A stretch of DNA of 64,000 nucleotides from Xiheimicrobium sp052034585. GTDB lineage: Bacteria; Myxococcota; Myxococcia; Myxococcales; Myxococcaceae. The DNA lies in the NCBI GenBank assembly GCA_052034585.1, contig JBPOIJ010000035.1, forward strand, positions 62,001 to 126,000. The letters run 5' to 3'. The stretch's first letter is position 1, and each line of letters opens with the position of its first letter. Made by a program: the position numbers and the translations under genes. The notes beneath the pieces were generated by a model. The model was not told where the DNA came from and searched no databases. It saw only the letters and a list, made by a program, of their open reading frames with translations. Below, piece by piece: positions 56,034-64,000 of the stretch.

Positions 56034-58116
56034 GCTCGTCGGCATCGTGGTGCTCTTCGCGCTCGCGGCGTCGGGGCAGTCCGCGCGCCTCGTGCTTCGG
56101 TGGAAGGACGTTCCCGGCGCGCAAGGCTACGAGCTGCAGATCGCGAAGGACCCGGGCTTCGTCGAGGTGGTGCTCCAGACCCGCGCGCCGACCGCCGCCT
56201 ACCGGTGGGAACAGCTGCCGTCGCAGACGCACTGGTGGCGGGTTCGCAGCTTCGACCCGGAAGGCCGGCCCAGCGAATGGAGTCAGCCGCGCACCGTCTC
56301 CCTCGAGTCCGTCGTGCCCGTTCCGAAGAGCCCGGCCGACGACGCGCTGCTCCCGTGCGCGCAGAACCTCGAGCTCGTCTTCGAGGCCTCGCCGCTCATC
56401 AAGGAGCTCATCGTCGAGCTGTCGGCCTCGAAGGACTTCGTGCCCGCGCGGCAGCTCACCGGCAAGGGGCCCGTCATCTCGCTCGGCGTGCTCACCTCCG
56501 GCACCTGGTACTGGCGCGCGAAGGCCACCGACGTGCGAGGCCGCACGGGCGAATCGACTGGCGCTCGGCGCTTCACCGTTCGCCCAGCCGCGCCGAAGGT
56601 GAAGCCCGCCGCCGACGTGGTGCTCGGAACGCCGGCGGTGACGCTGAGCTGGAGCGAGGTGGCCTGCGCCGCGTCGTGGGTCGTCGAGGCCTCCACCGAT
56701 TCGAAGGAGCGCGTCTCGCTCCCGTCGACCTCCACCACCCTGGCGTTCAAACCGAACGCGGCGGGCGAGTACCGCTGGCGGGTCGCGGCGGTGGACGACA
56801 AGGGCGCGAGCGGGGAGTGGAGCGCCGAGTCGACGTTCAAGGTGCGGTTGGGCACGCCGGTGCCGCGTGGAGAGAGCTCCCTGCCGACGAAATTGGAGGT
56901 CGCCTGGAGCCCGGTCGCCGGCGCGTCGTCGTACAAGGTGGAGATCGCCGGGGAGCGTGACTTCACCGGGCTCCTCGCCTCGGGCATCGTCACCACCACT
57001 CAGTTCCGCGCGAGCGATCTCGTTCCCGGGCGGGTGTTCTGGCGAGTGCTCGCCCGTGACGAGAAGGGGCACCTCTCGACGCCCTCGGAGCCGCGCGCGG
57101 TCGAGATCGCCTCGGGTGAGCCGCTCGAGCCCGTCACGTTTCGGGTGCCCGACACCGACGTGGTGGTGGCGGTGGGCGAGTCGCTGCGCCTCGAGTGGGA
57201 CACGGTGCGCGACGCGAGCTTCTACGAGGTCGAGCTCGATGGGGCGATCTCTCCCGTCGCTGCGCCGCCCCGCACCGTGAGTGACTTGAGCGAGGGGGCC
57301 CACCAGCTTCGCCTCCGCGCGAAGGGCAACGGGCGCGCCTCGGCGTGGAGCGAGCCCAGAGAGGTCTTCGTCGGCACGCCACCGGTCGCGCGCGCCGAGG
57401 TGACGGTGCGACGCGACGAGCTGCGGGTGGTGTTGCTCGACGGCAAGGGGCGCCGGGTGTCGAACGTGGTGCCGGTGCTGACCGTCCGTGAAGGGTCCCT
57501 CTCTCCGTGGATCCTCGTCGACGGCGTCTACGTCTCGAAGTGGAGCCCGCCTGCGAGCGGAGAGGACGTGCTGCGCATCGAGGAGCGGGAGTTCGTGAGC
57601 GAGGTGTCCATCGAGCGGCCTCTCCCGCCGATGGCGTCGATCGCCGCGCGCCTCGGCGGCTTGTTCAACTTCTCCTCGGTCGCCTCTCCGAGCGCCACGC
57701 TCTCGATGACGGTGCGGCTGCCGGTGCTCGGTCGCCGCCTGGGGCTCGAGCCGCGCGTCGGCGTGTACGCGGCGTCGGCCAGCATTCCCTTCGGAGCCGA
57801 GCGGGTCGAAGCACGCGCGCTGGTGGTGCCGGTGAGTCTGCTCCTGGGCTGGCACCAACCACTCGGCGCCTTCACGCTTCACGGCGGCGTCGGCCCCGCG
57901 TTCCAGGTCGCGTCGATCTCGGTGGACACGGTGCGAGAGACGAGGGTCGTCGGCGATCTCGAGGTGGCGATCGCGCTCGGCCGGGAGCTCGGGCCGGGGT
58001 CGCTCGAGCTCGAGGTCTCCGGCCTCTTCGGAAGCGTCGACAGTCAGCTCGCCAGGCTCTCGGCGAGTGGGCTGGGCATCAAGCTGGGGTACTCGTTCGC
58101 GCTGGGAGGCCGCTGA
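56023..58116 (+). CDS. FN3-repeat outer-membrane beta-barrel protein
   Basis: A 697-residue exported protein with signal peptide (1-20), about five FN3-like repeats (LVLRWKDVPGAQGYELQIA, LSWSEVACAASWVVEAS, LEVAWSPVAGASSYKVEIA, LRLEWDTVRDASFYEVELD and one weaker), then from about 525 a C-terminal stretch of alternating strands (GLFNFSSVASPSATLSMTVR, GLEPRVGVYAASAS) ending in LGYSFAL, like an eight- to twelve-strand outer-membrane barrel. Probably a surface or periplasmic sensor paired with the FecR-like protein. Stop overlaps the kinase start (TGATG). Confidence 0.78.
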   Translation: MRRELVGIVVLFALAASGQSARLVLRWKDVPGAQGYELQIAKDPGFVEVVLQTRAPTAAYRWEQLPSQTHWWRVRSFDPEGRPSEWSQPRTVSLESVVPVPKSPADDALLPCAQNLELVFEASPLIKELIVELSASKDFVPARQLTGKGPVISLGVLTSGTWYWRAKATDVRGRTGESTGARRFTVRPAAPKVKPAADVVLGTPAVTLSWSEVACAASWVVEASTDSKERVSLPSTSTTLAFKPNAAGEYRWRVAAVDDKGASGEWSAESTFKVRLGTPVPRGESSLPTKLEVAWSPVAGASSYKVEIAGERDFTGLLASGIVTTTQFRASDLVPGRVFWRVLARDEKGHLSTPSEPRAVEIASGEPLEPVTFRVPDTDVVVAVGESLRLEWDTVRDASFYEVELDGAISPVAAPPRTVSDLSEGAHQLRLRAKGNGRASAWSEPREVFVGTPPVARAEVTVRRDELRVVLLDGKGRRVSNVVPVLTVREGSLSPWILVDGVYVSKWSPPASGEDVLRIEEREFVSEVSIERPLPPMASIAARLGGLFNFSSVASPSATLSMTVRLPVLGRRLGLEPRVGVYAASASIPFGAERVEARALVVPVSLLLGWHQPLGAFTLHGGVGPAFQVASISVDTVRETRVVGDLEVAIALGRELGPGSLELEVSGLFGSVDSQLARLSASGLGIKLGYSFALGGR

Positions 58117-59891
58117 TGACGCGACTGTCGATTCGCGCGCAGGTGGTGCTGCTGGTCGGCCTGCTGCTCCTCGCGGCGATGGCGCTCTACCTCACCCTCG
58201 CCACCCGCATCGTCACTCGCGACAAGGAAGCGACCGTCTACGACGTGAACGCGCTGGTCGCAGGCACCGTCGCCGATCAGGTCGAGACCACCGTCGACGG
58301 CTTCTCGGACAAGTTGCGCTACTTCGGTCAGGAATACGCCACCACGCCAGGTGACGCCGAGCGCCGTGCGAGGTCGCTCTTCTCGGCCGACGACGAAGTG
58401 CTCTCCCTCGAGGTGGACACGCTGACCGAGGCGGGCGCCGAGCGGGCCTTCCTCTTCGTCGACGCCGAGCGGCTCGCCACCTTGAACATCGAGAAGGACG
58501 ACATCTTCCTCGCGCGGAAGCAGACGCCGGTGCCCTTCGACGTCGTGCGCCGCCAGGGAGTGCTGCTCCAGAACGCCTCGTTGCCTCCCGATCTCGCGCT
58601 GCTGAGGCTGTCGGTGGTGACCGCCGATGGCCGCGCCGTCATCACCGCCGAGCTGCGGCCCGAGCGGCTGCTCAAGACGGTGCGCACCGCGAGCGTGACT
58701 CAGGTCTACCTCGTCGACGCCCTCGGCCGGGTGCTGGCGCATCGCGACGCGAGCAAGGTGATCGCGCACGAGGATCTCTCGGGGCTCCCGCCGGTGAAGG
58801 CGGCGCTCTCGGGGAAGGCAGCCCGTGGTGCGGAGCAGTACGAAGAAGGCAAGGAGTCGCTCCTGGCGAGCCATGCACGGGTGGGCAACGGCATCGCTGC
58901 GGTGGTGGCCGAGGTGCCGGCCGCGGAGGTCTTCGGCGCCACCCGGGAGCTGTCGAGCCGGTCCTTCCTCTTCGCGGCGGGCGTCGTCGCCATCGCGCTG
59001 GTGCTGGCCGTCTTCCTCGCGCGTGCGCTCACCGCGCCGCTCCGCCGCCTCTCCGACACCATGGCCGTCATCTCGAAGGGCGAGTACGGCGTCACCGTGC
59101 CGGTCGAGGGCGCGCCCGAGGTTCGCTCGGTGGGCACCGCCCTCAACGAGATGAGCAAGGAGCTGATCCGCCGCTCCGACGACTTGCAGCGGGCCCACAA
59201 CAACCTGGTGCAGTCGGAGAAGCTCTCGGCCGTCGGCGAGCTGGCGGCGAGCGTCGCCCACGAGGTGAAGAACCCGATGGTGGGCATCTTGGGCTTCGCG
59301 CAGCTCGGCAAGGAGTCGGACTCGATGGCCGAGGCGAAGGAGTACTTCGGGCTGATCGAGGCCGACACCCAGCGGGCCAACAAGATCCTCCAGAACCTGC
59401 TCGAGTTCGCGCGCCCGCCCGAGATGGAGATGGAGCCGCTCGGCGTCAACGACGTGGTCGAGGGCGCGCTGCAGCTGTGTCGGCACCAGCTCCAGATGCA
59501 GGGAGTGAGGGTCGACACCTCGTTGGCCGAGAAGCTCGGCGGCATCGTCGGCAACAACAACCAGCTCCGCCAGGTGCTGCTCAACCTGATGATGAACGCA
59601 GGGCAGGCGATGGCCGACTCGCCGACGAAGCGGGTGATGGTGACGACCGCCGCCGACGGGGCCGACTTCGTGAAGGTGCTGGTCGCCGACACGGGGCCGG
59701 GCATGAGCGAGGACGTGCGGCAGCACCTGTTCAAGCCGTTCTTCACCACCAAGCGGCGTGGGCTGGGCACGGGCCTCGGGCTGTCGGTCTCGCGCAGCAT
59801 CATCGAGGCGCACAAGGGCACGCTGACGGCCGAGTCGGTGGAGGGGCAGGGCGCCACCTTCATCGTGCGGCTACCGGTGCGAGGAAGCTGA
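58116..59891 (+). CDS. Cache/HAMP sensor histidine kinase
   Basis: A 591-residue membrane kinase: N-terminal helix (about 9-29), a periplasmic double-Cache-like domain (30-285; RAFLFVDAERLATLNI, QVYLVDALGRVLAHRD), a second helix (about 289-310), HAMP (310-365; RALTAPLRRLSDTMAVISKG), HisKA with H382 in VAHEVKNPMVGILGF and HATPase with N-box, DTGPGMSED and GTGLGLSVSRSI. It probably phosphorylates the receiver encoded five genes earlier in the same operon. Start fixed by overlap with the preceding stop. Confidence 0.93.
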   Translation: MTRLSIRAQVVLLVGLLLLAAMALYLTLATRIVTRDKEATVYDVNALVAGTVADQVETTVDGFSDKLRYFGQEYATTPGDAERRARSLFSADDEVLSLEVDTLTEAGAERAFLFVDAERLATLNIEKDDIFLARKQTPVPFDVVRRQGVLLQNASLPPDLALLRLSVVTADGRAVITAELRPERLLKTVRTASVTQVYLVDALGRVLAHRDASKVIAHEDLSGLPPVKAALSGKAARGAEQYEEGKESLLASHARVGNGIAAVVAEVPAAEVFGATRELSSRSFLFAAGVVAIALVLAVFLARALTAPLRRLSDTMAVISKGEYGVTVPVEGAPEVRSVGTALNEMSKELIRRSDDLQRAHNNLVQSEKLSAVGELAASVAHEVKNPMVGILGFAQLGKESDSMAEAKEYFGLIEADTQRANKILQNLLEFARPPEMEMEPLGVNDVVEGALQLCRHQLQMQGVRVDTSLAEKLGGIVGNNNQLRQVLLNLMMNAGQAMADSPTKRVMVTTAADGADFVKVLVADTGPGMSEDVRQHLFKPFFTTKRRGLGTGLGLSVSRSIIEAHKGTLTAESVEGQGATFIVRLPVRGS

Positions 59892-59918
59892 CGAAGCAGT
59901 CGGACGCAGGGGGGAAAC

Positions 59919-62660
59919 GTGAAAGCGCACCAGCGGTTCGTTCGCGGCGGTGTCTTCTTGGTCGTGCTCTCGTGCCTCGGGTCGCTCGGCCACCTCCATC
60001 GGGAGCCCTCCGCCTGGCCGCTTCGACTCCTGGTGAGCGGGGTGGAGCTCGCGGTCTTCGCGCTCATCGGCGCGGCGCTCCTCGGGCCCGAGTTGGCGGT
60101 TCGCCGGGCGCGTCGCTGGCTCCGGCGGTTGCTTCGCACCCAGTCGCTGCTCGTCTTCGCGGCCGCGACGGTGAGCGTGTTTCCCTACGTCACCTTCCTC
60201 GCGCCGTATGCGCACGCCAGCGGCGTCGATTCGGTCGCCAGCCACTCCTGGTCCCAGTTCAACCTGTTCCTCCTCGATGCCTGCGTGTGCTTCTTCTGGC
60301 TCGCGCTCTTCTCGAGGCGGGTGGGCCGTCGAGGAGGGCTCCTCAGCCTCGTCCTCCATCTCGTGATCCTCGCGGTGGTGATCCAGGCCTCGCTCCACGT
60401 CGTTCGGCAGTACACGTTCCACCTTCAGCTCGGGCCGTGGGCGGAGTCCTTGGTCGCCTTCGCAGCGATTGGCCTGGTGGGCGCGAGCCTCTCCTGGCTC
60501 TTCACCCTCGACTGGGTGCTCGCCGCGGGCCACCGTCCTCGCCGAAGCTCGGGCCGCACGCTCCCTCGTGCCGAGTACCGGCCGCTCTCCGTCGGCCTCG
60601 CCTGCTCCGGTGGAGGCATTCGCGCGGCGGTGGTCGCGACGGGGGTGCTCGAGGTGCTGCGCCCGAGTCGCTTCTGGTCGCGGTTTCGCTACGTCAGCGC
60701 GGTCTCGGGCGGGAGCTGGGCGCTGGCGAACCTCCTTGGTGCGGAGCGCGGATTCGACGAGAGCACCTCCGAGCCCGAGCGCGCGGCCGCCGTCGTCCGA
60801 CGCCAGGTCCAGGCGCTCAAGGCGCGCCGCGACTATCTCCGGGGCGGTCTCGCGCAGAAGCCACCGAAGAAGCAGAAGCGGAGGCACCGCCGCTCGGCGC
60901 GCCGCGAGCTGACGCATTGGCTCGTGCGCCCGTTGATCGTCGCCTTGGTGGGCACCGTGCTCCAGTTGGCGAGCCTCGCCCTCTCGTTGGTCTTCCTCAT
61001 CGTGCTCGGCATGTACCTCGACACGCTGCGCAGGAAGCCGGGCACGAGCGTGTTGGGCCAGTGGATGCAGCAGCTGCCGAGTGGGCACGGCTTCTTCCAC
61101 CACGACTCCGTCGACCGCATCGAACGGCTCGACACCTTCTTCCTCCTCGGAGAGCGCGTCGTGAGCCTTGGCGTCGGCCTCGTCGTCGTCGGCTGCATCG
61201 TGCTCCTCGTGGGGCGCTTGCGGCCGCTCCCGGCGGCGTGGGTCGACTCCTTCGATCGGTGGGCGACGATGATCGTCACCCTGGGCTTGCTCGCGGTGGT
61301 CGCCGCGCTCGTCCCGATGATGGTGCTCGCCTCGGTGTCGATCCTCGTCCTCGTGGCGTTCGTGGGGATCGTCGGCTGGGTCTACGTTCGCGAGTGGAAG
61401 CTCGCCGGCCTGGGCCCCGCGGCGGCCTTCGGAGCGGTCACTGGTGCGGTTGGCCTGCTCGCCGACAAGATCCCGTTCGTCGGCGACGCGCGCGGAGACA
61501 TCGACGGTGCCGCGCGGATGGCGGTCGGCTCCGTCGTCTGTGCGACCGAGGAGGTCGCGAAGGCCATCGCGACGTTCGCGGCCAACCTCCCCGAGCCCTG
61601 GCGTGAACAAGAAGCCGATTCGCTCTCGCTGCTCGTCTGCCTCGGCCTCGTCGGAGCGCTCTACATCGCGGCCTCGGGTCTCATTCGGCTCGAGCTGATG
61701 GGCCTGGGAACCGTCTGGCGTTCCTGGGTCGCCGTCTTCAGCCATGGCAAACGCGGAAAGCGCGTCGCCTGGCCGCGGTCCGCTTATCGACCCGAGCCGA
61801 TCGTCAACATGACGGTGAACGCGCCCGAGGAGCCCTATCGGGTCGCGCACTTCGAGGTGACCCCCACCACCATCGGAGGACCGAGCGTTGGCTACCACCC
61901 GCAAGACGAGCAGCGTCCGTTCAGCTTGCTCGATGCCATCGCGATCAGCTCCGCGGCCCTCAACTCCCAGGCCGGCCGCTTCGTGTCGGGGTGGTTACGG
62001 CCAGTGCTGAGCATCTTGAGTCTCAAGCTCGGCCGATGGCTGCCGCACCCACGCACGGCGGGGCGCGAGACCTGGCCGCTCGCGCTCCAGTACATGAACC
62101 GTGAGCTGCTCGGCTGGAACTCGCTCGACGACGCCCACCTCTTCCTCTCCGACGGCGGCCACTTCGAGAACCTCGGGGCGTACGCGCTGATGCTGCGGCG
62201 GGTGCAGACGGTGGTGATCCTCGATGCCGCCGCCGATCCCGACTACGCCTTCTTCGACCTCTCTCGCTTCATCGAGTTGTCGGCGTACCGCGGCTATCGC
62301 CTCGAGCTCGATCTCGATGGGGTGACCCCGACCGAACGCGACGGCTCGGGGCTCCTTCGTCCCTCGTCCAACGTCGTGAACGGTTGGCTCCGCTACCAGG
62401 GTGGCGAGGCCGACACCTTCTGGAAGACGCGGCCGCCCGACGTGCGCGTCGTCTACGCCAAGCTCGGGCTGCCTCGAGCGCTGAGCGCTCGCACCTTCGC
62501 CTACGCGCGCCAGAACCCCCGTTTCCCCCAGCAGAGCACCATCGATCAGTTCTTCGACGAGGCGCAGTTCGAGGCGTACCTCGAGGTCGGCGCACGGCTC
62601 GGAGATCAGATCGTCGAACGGCTCACCGCGATCGAGCGCGCCGGCTTCAGCGCGCCCTGA
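59919..62660 (+). CDS. Polytopic cPLA2/patatin-like phospholipase
   Basis: A 913-residue membrane protein. About five helices (residues 10-205) precede a split phospholipase domain: oxyanion CSGGGIRAAVVATG (about 227), nucleophile S263 in SAVSGGSWALAN and, nearly 500 residues later, the catalytic Asp D745 in LSDGGHFENLGAY. Between them lie more transmembrane helices (about 335-375, 410-430, 445-485, 570-590). The SGGSW and DGG patterns are nearer to cytosolic PLA2 than to classical patatin. It should hydrolyse membrane acyl esters. GTG start with GGGGGG upstream. Confidence 0.8.
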   Translation: MKAHQRFVRGGVFLVVLSCLGSLGHLHREPSAWPLRLLVSGVELAVFALIGAALLGPELAVRRARRWLRRLLRTQSLLVFAAATVSVFPYVTFLAPYAHASGVDSVASHSWSQFNLFLLDACVCFFWLALFSRRVGRRGGLLSLVLHLVILAVVIQASLHVVRQYTFHLQLGPWAESLVAFAAIGLVGASLSWLFTLDWVLAAGHRPRRSSGRTLPRAEYRPLSVGLACSGGGIRAAVVATGVLEVLRPSRFWSRFRYVSAVSGGSWALANLLGAERGFDESTSEPERAAAVVRRQVQALKARRDYLRGGLAQKPPKKQKRRHRRSARRELTHWLVRPLIVALVGTVLQLASLALSLVFLIVLGMYLDTLRRKPGTSVLGQWMQQLPSGHGFFHHDSVDRIERLDTFFLLGERVVSLGVGLVVVGCIVLLVGRLRPLPAAWVDSFDRWATMIVTLGLLAVVAALVPMMVLASVSILVLVAFVGIVGWVYVREWKLAGLGPAAAFGAVTGAVGLLADKIPFVGDARGDIDGAARMAVGSVVCATEEVAKAIATFAANLPEPWREQEADSLSLLVCLGLVGALYIAASGLIRLELMGLGTVWRSWVAVFSHGKRGKRVAWPRSAYRPEPIVNMTVNAPEEPYRVAHFEVTPTTIGGPSVGYHPQDEQRPFSLLDAIAISSAALNSQAGRFVSGWLRPVLSILSLKLGRWLPHPRTAGRETWPLALQYMNRELLGWNSLDDAHLFLSDGGHFENLGAYALMLRRVQTVVILDAAADPDYAFFDLSRFIELSAYRGYRLELDLDGVTPTERDGSGLLRPSSNVVNGWLRYQGGEADTFWKTRPPDVRVVYAKLGLPRALSARTFAYARQNPRFPQQSTIDQFFDEAQFEAYLEVGARLGDQIVERLTAIERAGFSAP

Positions 62661-62675
62661 GAGACCGGCGCTCGC

Positions 62676-63743
62676 TCACTGCTCGAGCACGAGCTTCTTC
62701 GCCTCGAGCACGATCTCGTCGGTCCCTTGATGCACGCCGACCCACGACGCGGTGTTCTCGCTGCGGGCGTAGGTCGCGCCGTTCTCGCTCACCCCGAGCT
62801 CGAGGAAGCCCTTCGGCTGCCCCTTGAAGGTGTACTCGAGCTTGAGCGTCGGCTTGGGTTCCTTCCCGTTCGGCAGCTCGCCCTTGCCCAGCACCTCGGT
62901 GACGATCAGCCGGCCCCACACCTTGTCGTGCCAGTTCCTCACCAGCTCGTCCGGCTTCTCGGGCGTTGCCTGGCGGGCGATCTTCGAGCTGACGGGGTTC
63001 TCGAGGCCGCTCTGCACGAAGGCCGCGGTCTTCCCCTCGGCGGCGACGGTGAAGGCGTCGAACTCGTTCTGCTTGAAGACGTGGAGGCGCCGGTCGACCA
63101 GCACCTGCGACTGGGGATCGAAGTCGGCGAGGATCGAACCGGAGAGCAAGTAGACCTCCTGGCTGCGCTCTTCTTGCACGTAGGTGCCGAAGATGCCCGG
63201 CAGCACCTTGGCCACCTTGAAGACGCGCGCAGTGCTGGCGACGATCAGCTCGAGCCGCCGCTCGGTGCCGGTGAGGCCCAGCTCGCCCAGCTTCTCCTCG
63301 CTCAGCACGCCCAGGGCCCGGGTGGCCTCGAAGGGCATGAACTTCTGAATCGCCGTCTCCGCGCGCTCGTTCGCTCGCACCTCGCGGGTCGGAACGTTCA
63401 CCAAGGGCGTGTTCGGCACTTCGCGGAAGCCGCCGTCGAGCGCGCCGCCATCGGGACCGAACCCGCCATCGAGCGGAAGGAGCGAGGTGCCCGCGTCGGT
63501 GGAGGGCTCCTTCCCGGGGATGAAGCCCGAGGTGACCCAGAGCTCGCCGTCGGTCCGCTTCAGGGTGAGGAAGCGCTGGCCGTCTTCGTACTTCACCGAC
63601 TCGAGCGACTGCTTCGAGGCCTCGAGCACCTTCACGGTGGGCGCCGAGCTGCCCGTGTCCTTCGGGCGTTGCCAGGTGGTGTACGCGGCCACCAGCCCCA
63701 AGCCTGCGAGCGCTCCCGTCATCGCCACGCTCTTGGCCTTCAC
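62676..63743 (-). CDS. DUF4340-type ABC-transport auxiliary protein
   Basis: A 355-residue protein with an N-terminal helix (about 8-22), a DGG-rich linker and DUF4340-like repeats (YEDGQRFLTLKRTDGELWV, QKFMPFEATRALGVLSEEKL, SGSILADFDPQSQVLVDRRL). DUF4340 proteins usually follow an ABC ATPase, permease and GldG-like subunit. Here it overlaps the GldG-like gene by four bases on the same strand, which fits. Role in gliding motility or secretion is inferred only from that set. GTG start. Confidence 0.8.
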   Translation of the reverse strand: MKAKSVAMTGALAGLGLVAAYTTWQRPKDTGSSAPTVKVLEASKQSLESVKYEDGQRFLTLKRTDGELWVTSGFIPGKEPSTDAGTSLLPLDGGFGPDGGALDGGFREVPNTPLVNVPTREVRANERAETAIQKFMPFEATRALGVLSEEKLGELGLTGTERRLELIVASTARVFKVAKVLPGIFGTYVQEERSQEVYLLSGSILADFDPQSQVLVDRRLHVFKQNEFDAFTVAAEGKTAAFVQSGLENPVSSKIARQATPEKPDELVRNWHDKVWGRLIVTEVLGKGELPNGKEPKPTLKLEYTFKGQPKGFLELGVSENGATYARSENTASWVGVHQGTDEIVLEAKKLVLEQ

Positions 63744-64000
63744 GACTTCACCTCCTGCTGCTTGCGGGGACGGCTGCCGCTGCGGCGAACGACGAAGCCG
63801 AGGGCGAGCACCAGCACCGGCGCGAGGAACGTGGTGCCATAGAACCAGACGCTGTCTTCCTTACGCGTGCGCGTCATCGGCACGTCGAGCTCCGAGTTGG
63901 TGGTGCCCTGGAGCTGCTCTTCACCGAGCAGCCACTTGAGCCCGTCGAGCACCATGCGCACGTTGCCCTCGAGCAGCTCGACCACGTCGTCGGCGATGGC
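63740..64000 (-). CDS. GldG-like ABC transporter auxiliary subunit (C-terminal part)
   Basis: Partial: the start lies beyond the window edge. The visible 86 residues end with a transmembrane helix (FYGTTFLAPVLVLALGFVV) and a basic tail; the preceding soluble part fits the end of the GldG/ABC_transp_aux family. Reading is open to the last base. It is followed by a DUF4340 gene, the standard partner. Confidence 0.65.
   Translation of the reverse strand, partial: AIADDVVELLEGNVRMVLDGLKWLLGEEQLQGTTNSELDVPMTRTRKEDSVWFYGTTFLAPVLVLALGFVVRRSGSRPRKQQEVKS

Overview
The window is dense, GC-rich bacterial DNA of a member of the Myxococcota, most likely the Myxococcales. I infer this from the gene content, not from any rRNA. 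There are secreted proteins with Cys-plus-hydrophobic-plus-Arg C-terminal tails of the MYXO-CTERM kind, many lipoproteins with Gly/Ser or DAG-repeat linkers, a CarH-type B12 photoreceptor regulator, a SWIB protein, a WGR protein and many signalling genes. Genes are packed with ATGA or GTGA overlaps, and convergent pairs often end within a few bases of each other. No rRNA, tRNA, CRISPR array, insertion sequence or prophage was seen, and no stretch above about 300 bases lacks a gene.

Layout. 0-1.9 kb: end of an AAC(3)-like acetyltransferase, a CarH-like regulator and a small lipoprotein. 1.9-10.2 kb: aromatic amino acid (shikimate) operon with a shikimate kinase/dehydroquinase/shikimate dehydrogenase fusion, aroC, aroB, a secreted GH43 lipoprotein, aroA and a CrtI/PYROXD2-like oxidoreductase; all six common-pathway activities plus EPSP synthase partners lie in one stretch. 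10.2-18.1 kb: hybrid histidine kinase, small membrane proteins, a LarA-like protein, a WGR/beta-propeller protein, a lipoyl-free E2-like acyltransferase and a HAD phosphatase. 18.2-30.6 kb: surface and secreted proteins around an ECF sigma/FecR operon. 30.7-43.6 kb: mostly housekeeping genes (epimerase, SWIB, TerC, ApaG, a second sigma/anti-sigma pair, LysR/NmrA pair, TsaC, QueF, pseudokinase, metallophosphoesterase, ManA).

43.6-48.2 kb: a peroxide-defence locus (broken dps remnant, Fur-family regulator with a palindrome at its start, AhpC, AhpD), followed by a three-gene membrane-lipid operon (sphingomyelin-synthase-like PAP2, GtrA, MGDG-synthase-like glycosyltransferase). 48.2-53.9 kb: a 1,180-residue lipoprotein built of about 19 Cys-rich repeats, an amino acid permease and a 3-methyladenine DNA glycosylase. 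54.0-59.9 kb: a tightly coupled signalling operon (receiver, pseudo-receiver lacking its phospho-Asp, FecR-like membrane protein, FN3/beta-barrel protein, Cache/HAMP histidine kinase), which I regard as the best candidate for an undescribed envelope-sensing system. 59.9-64.0 kb: a membrane phospholipase whose catalytic domain is interrupted by transmembrane helices, then the end of a Gld-like ABC transporter operon (DUF4340 and GldG-like).

Motifs, overlaps and palindromes were read directly by eye. Family assignments rest on motif recognition. No database search, structure prediction or folding calculation was run.
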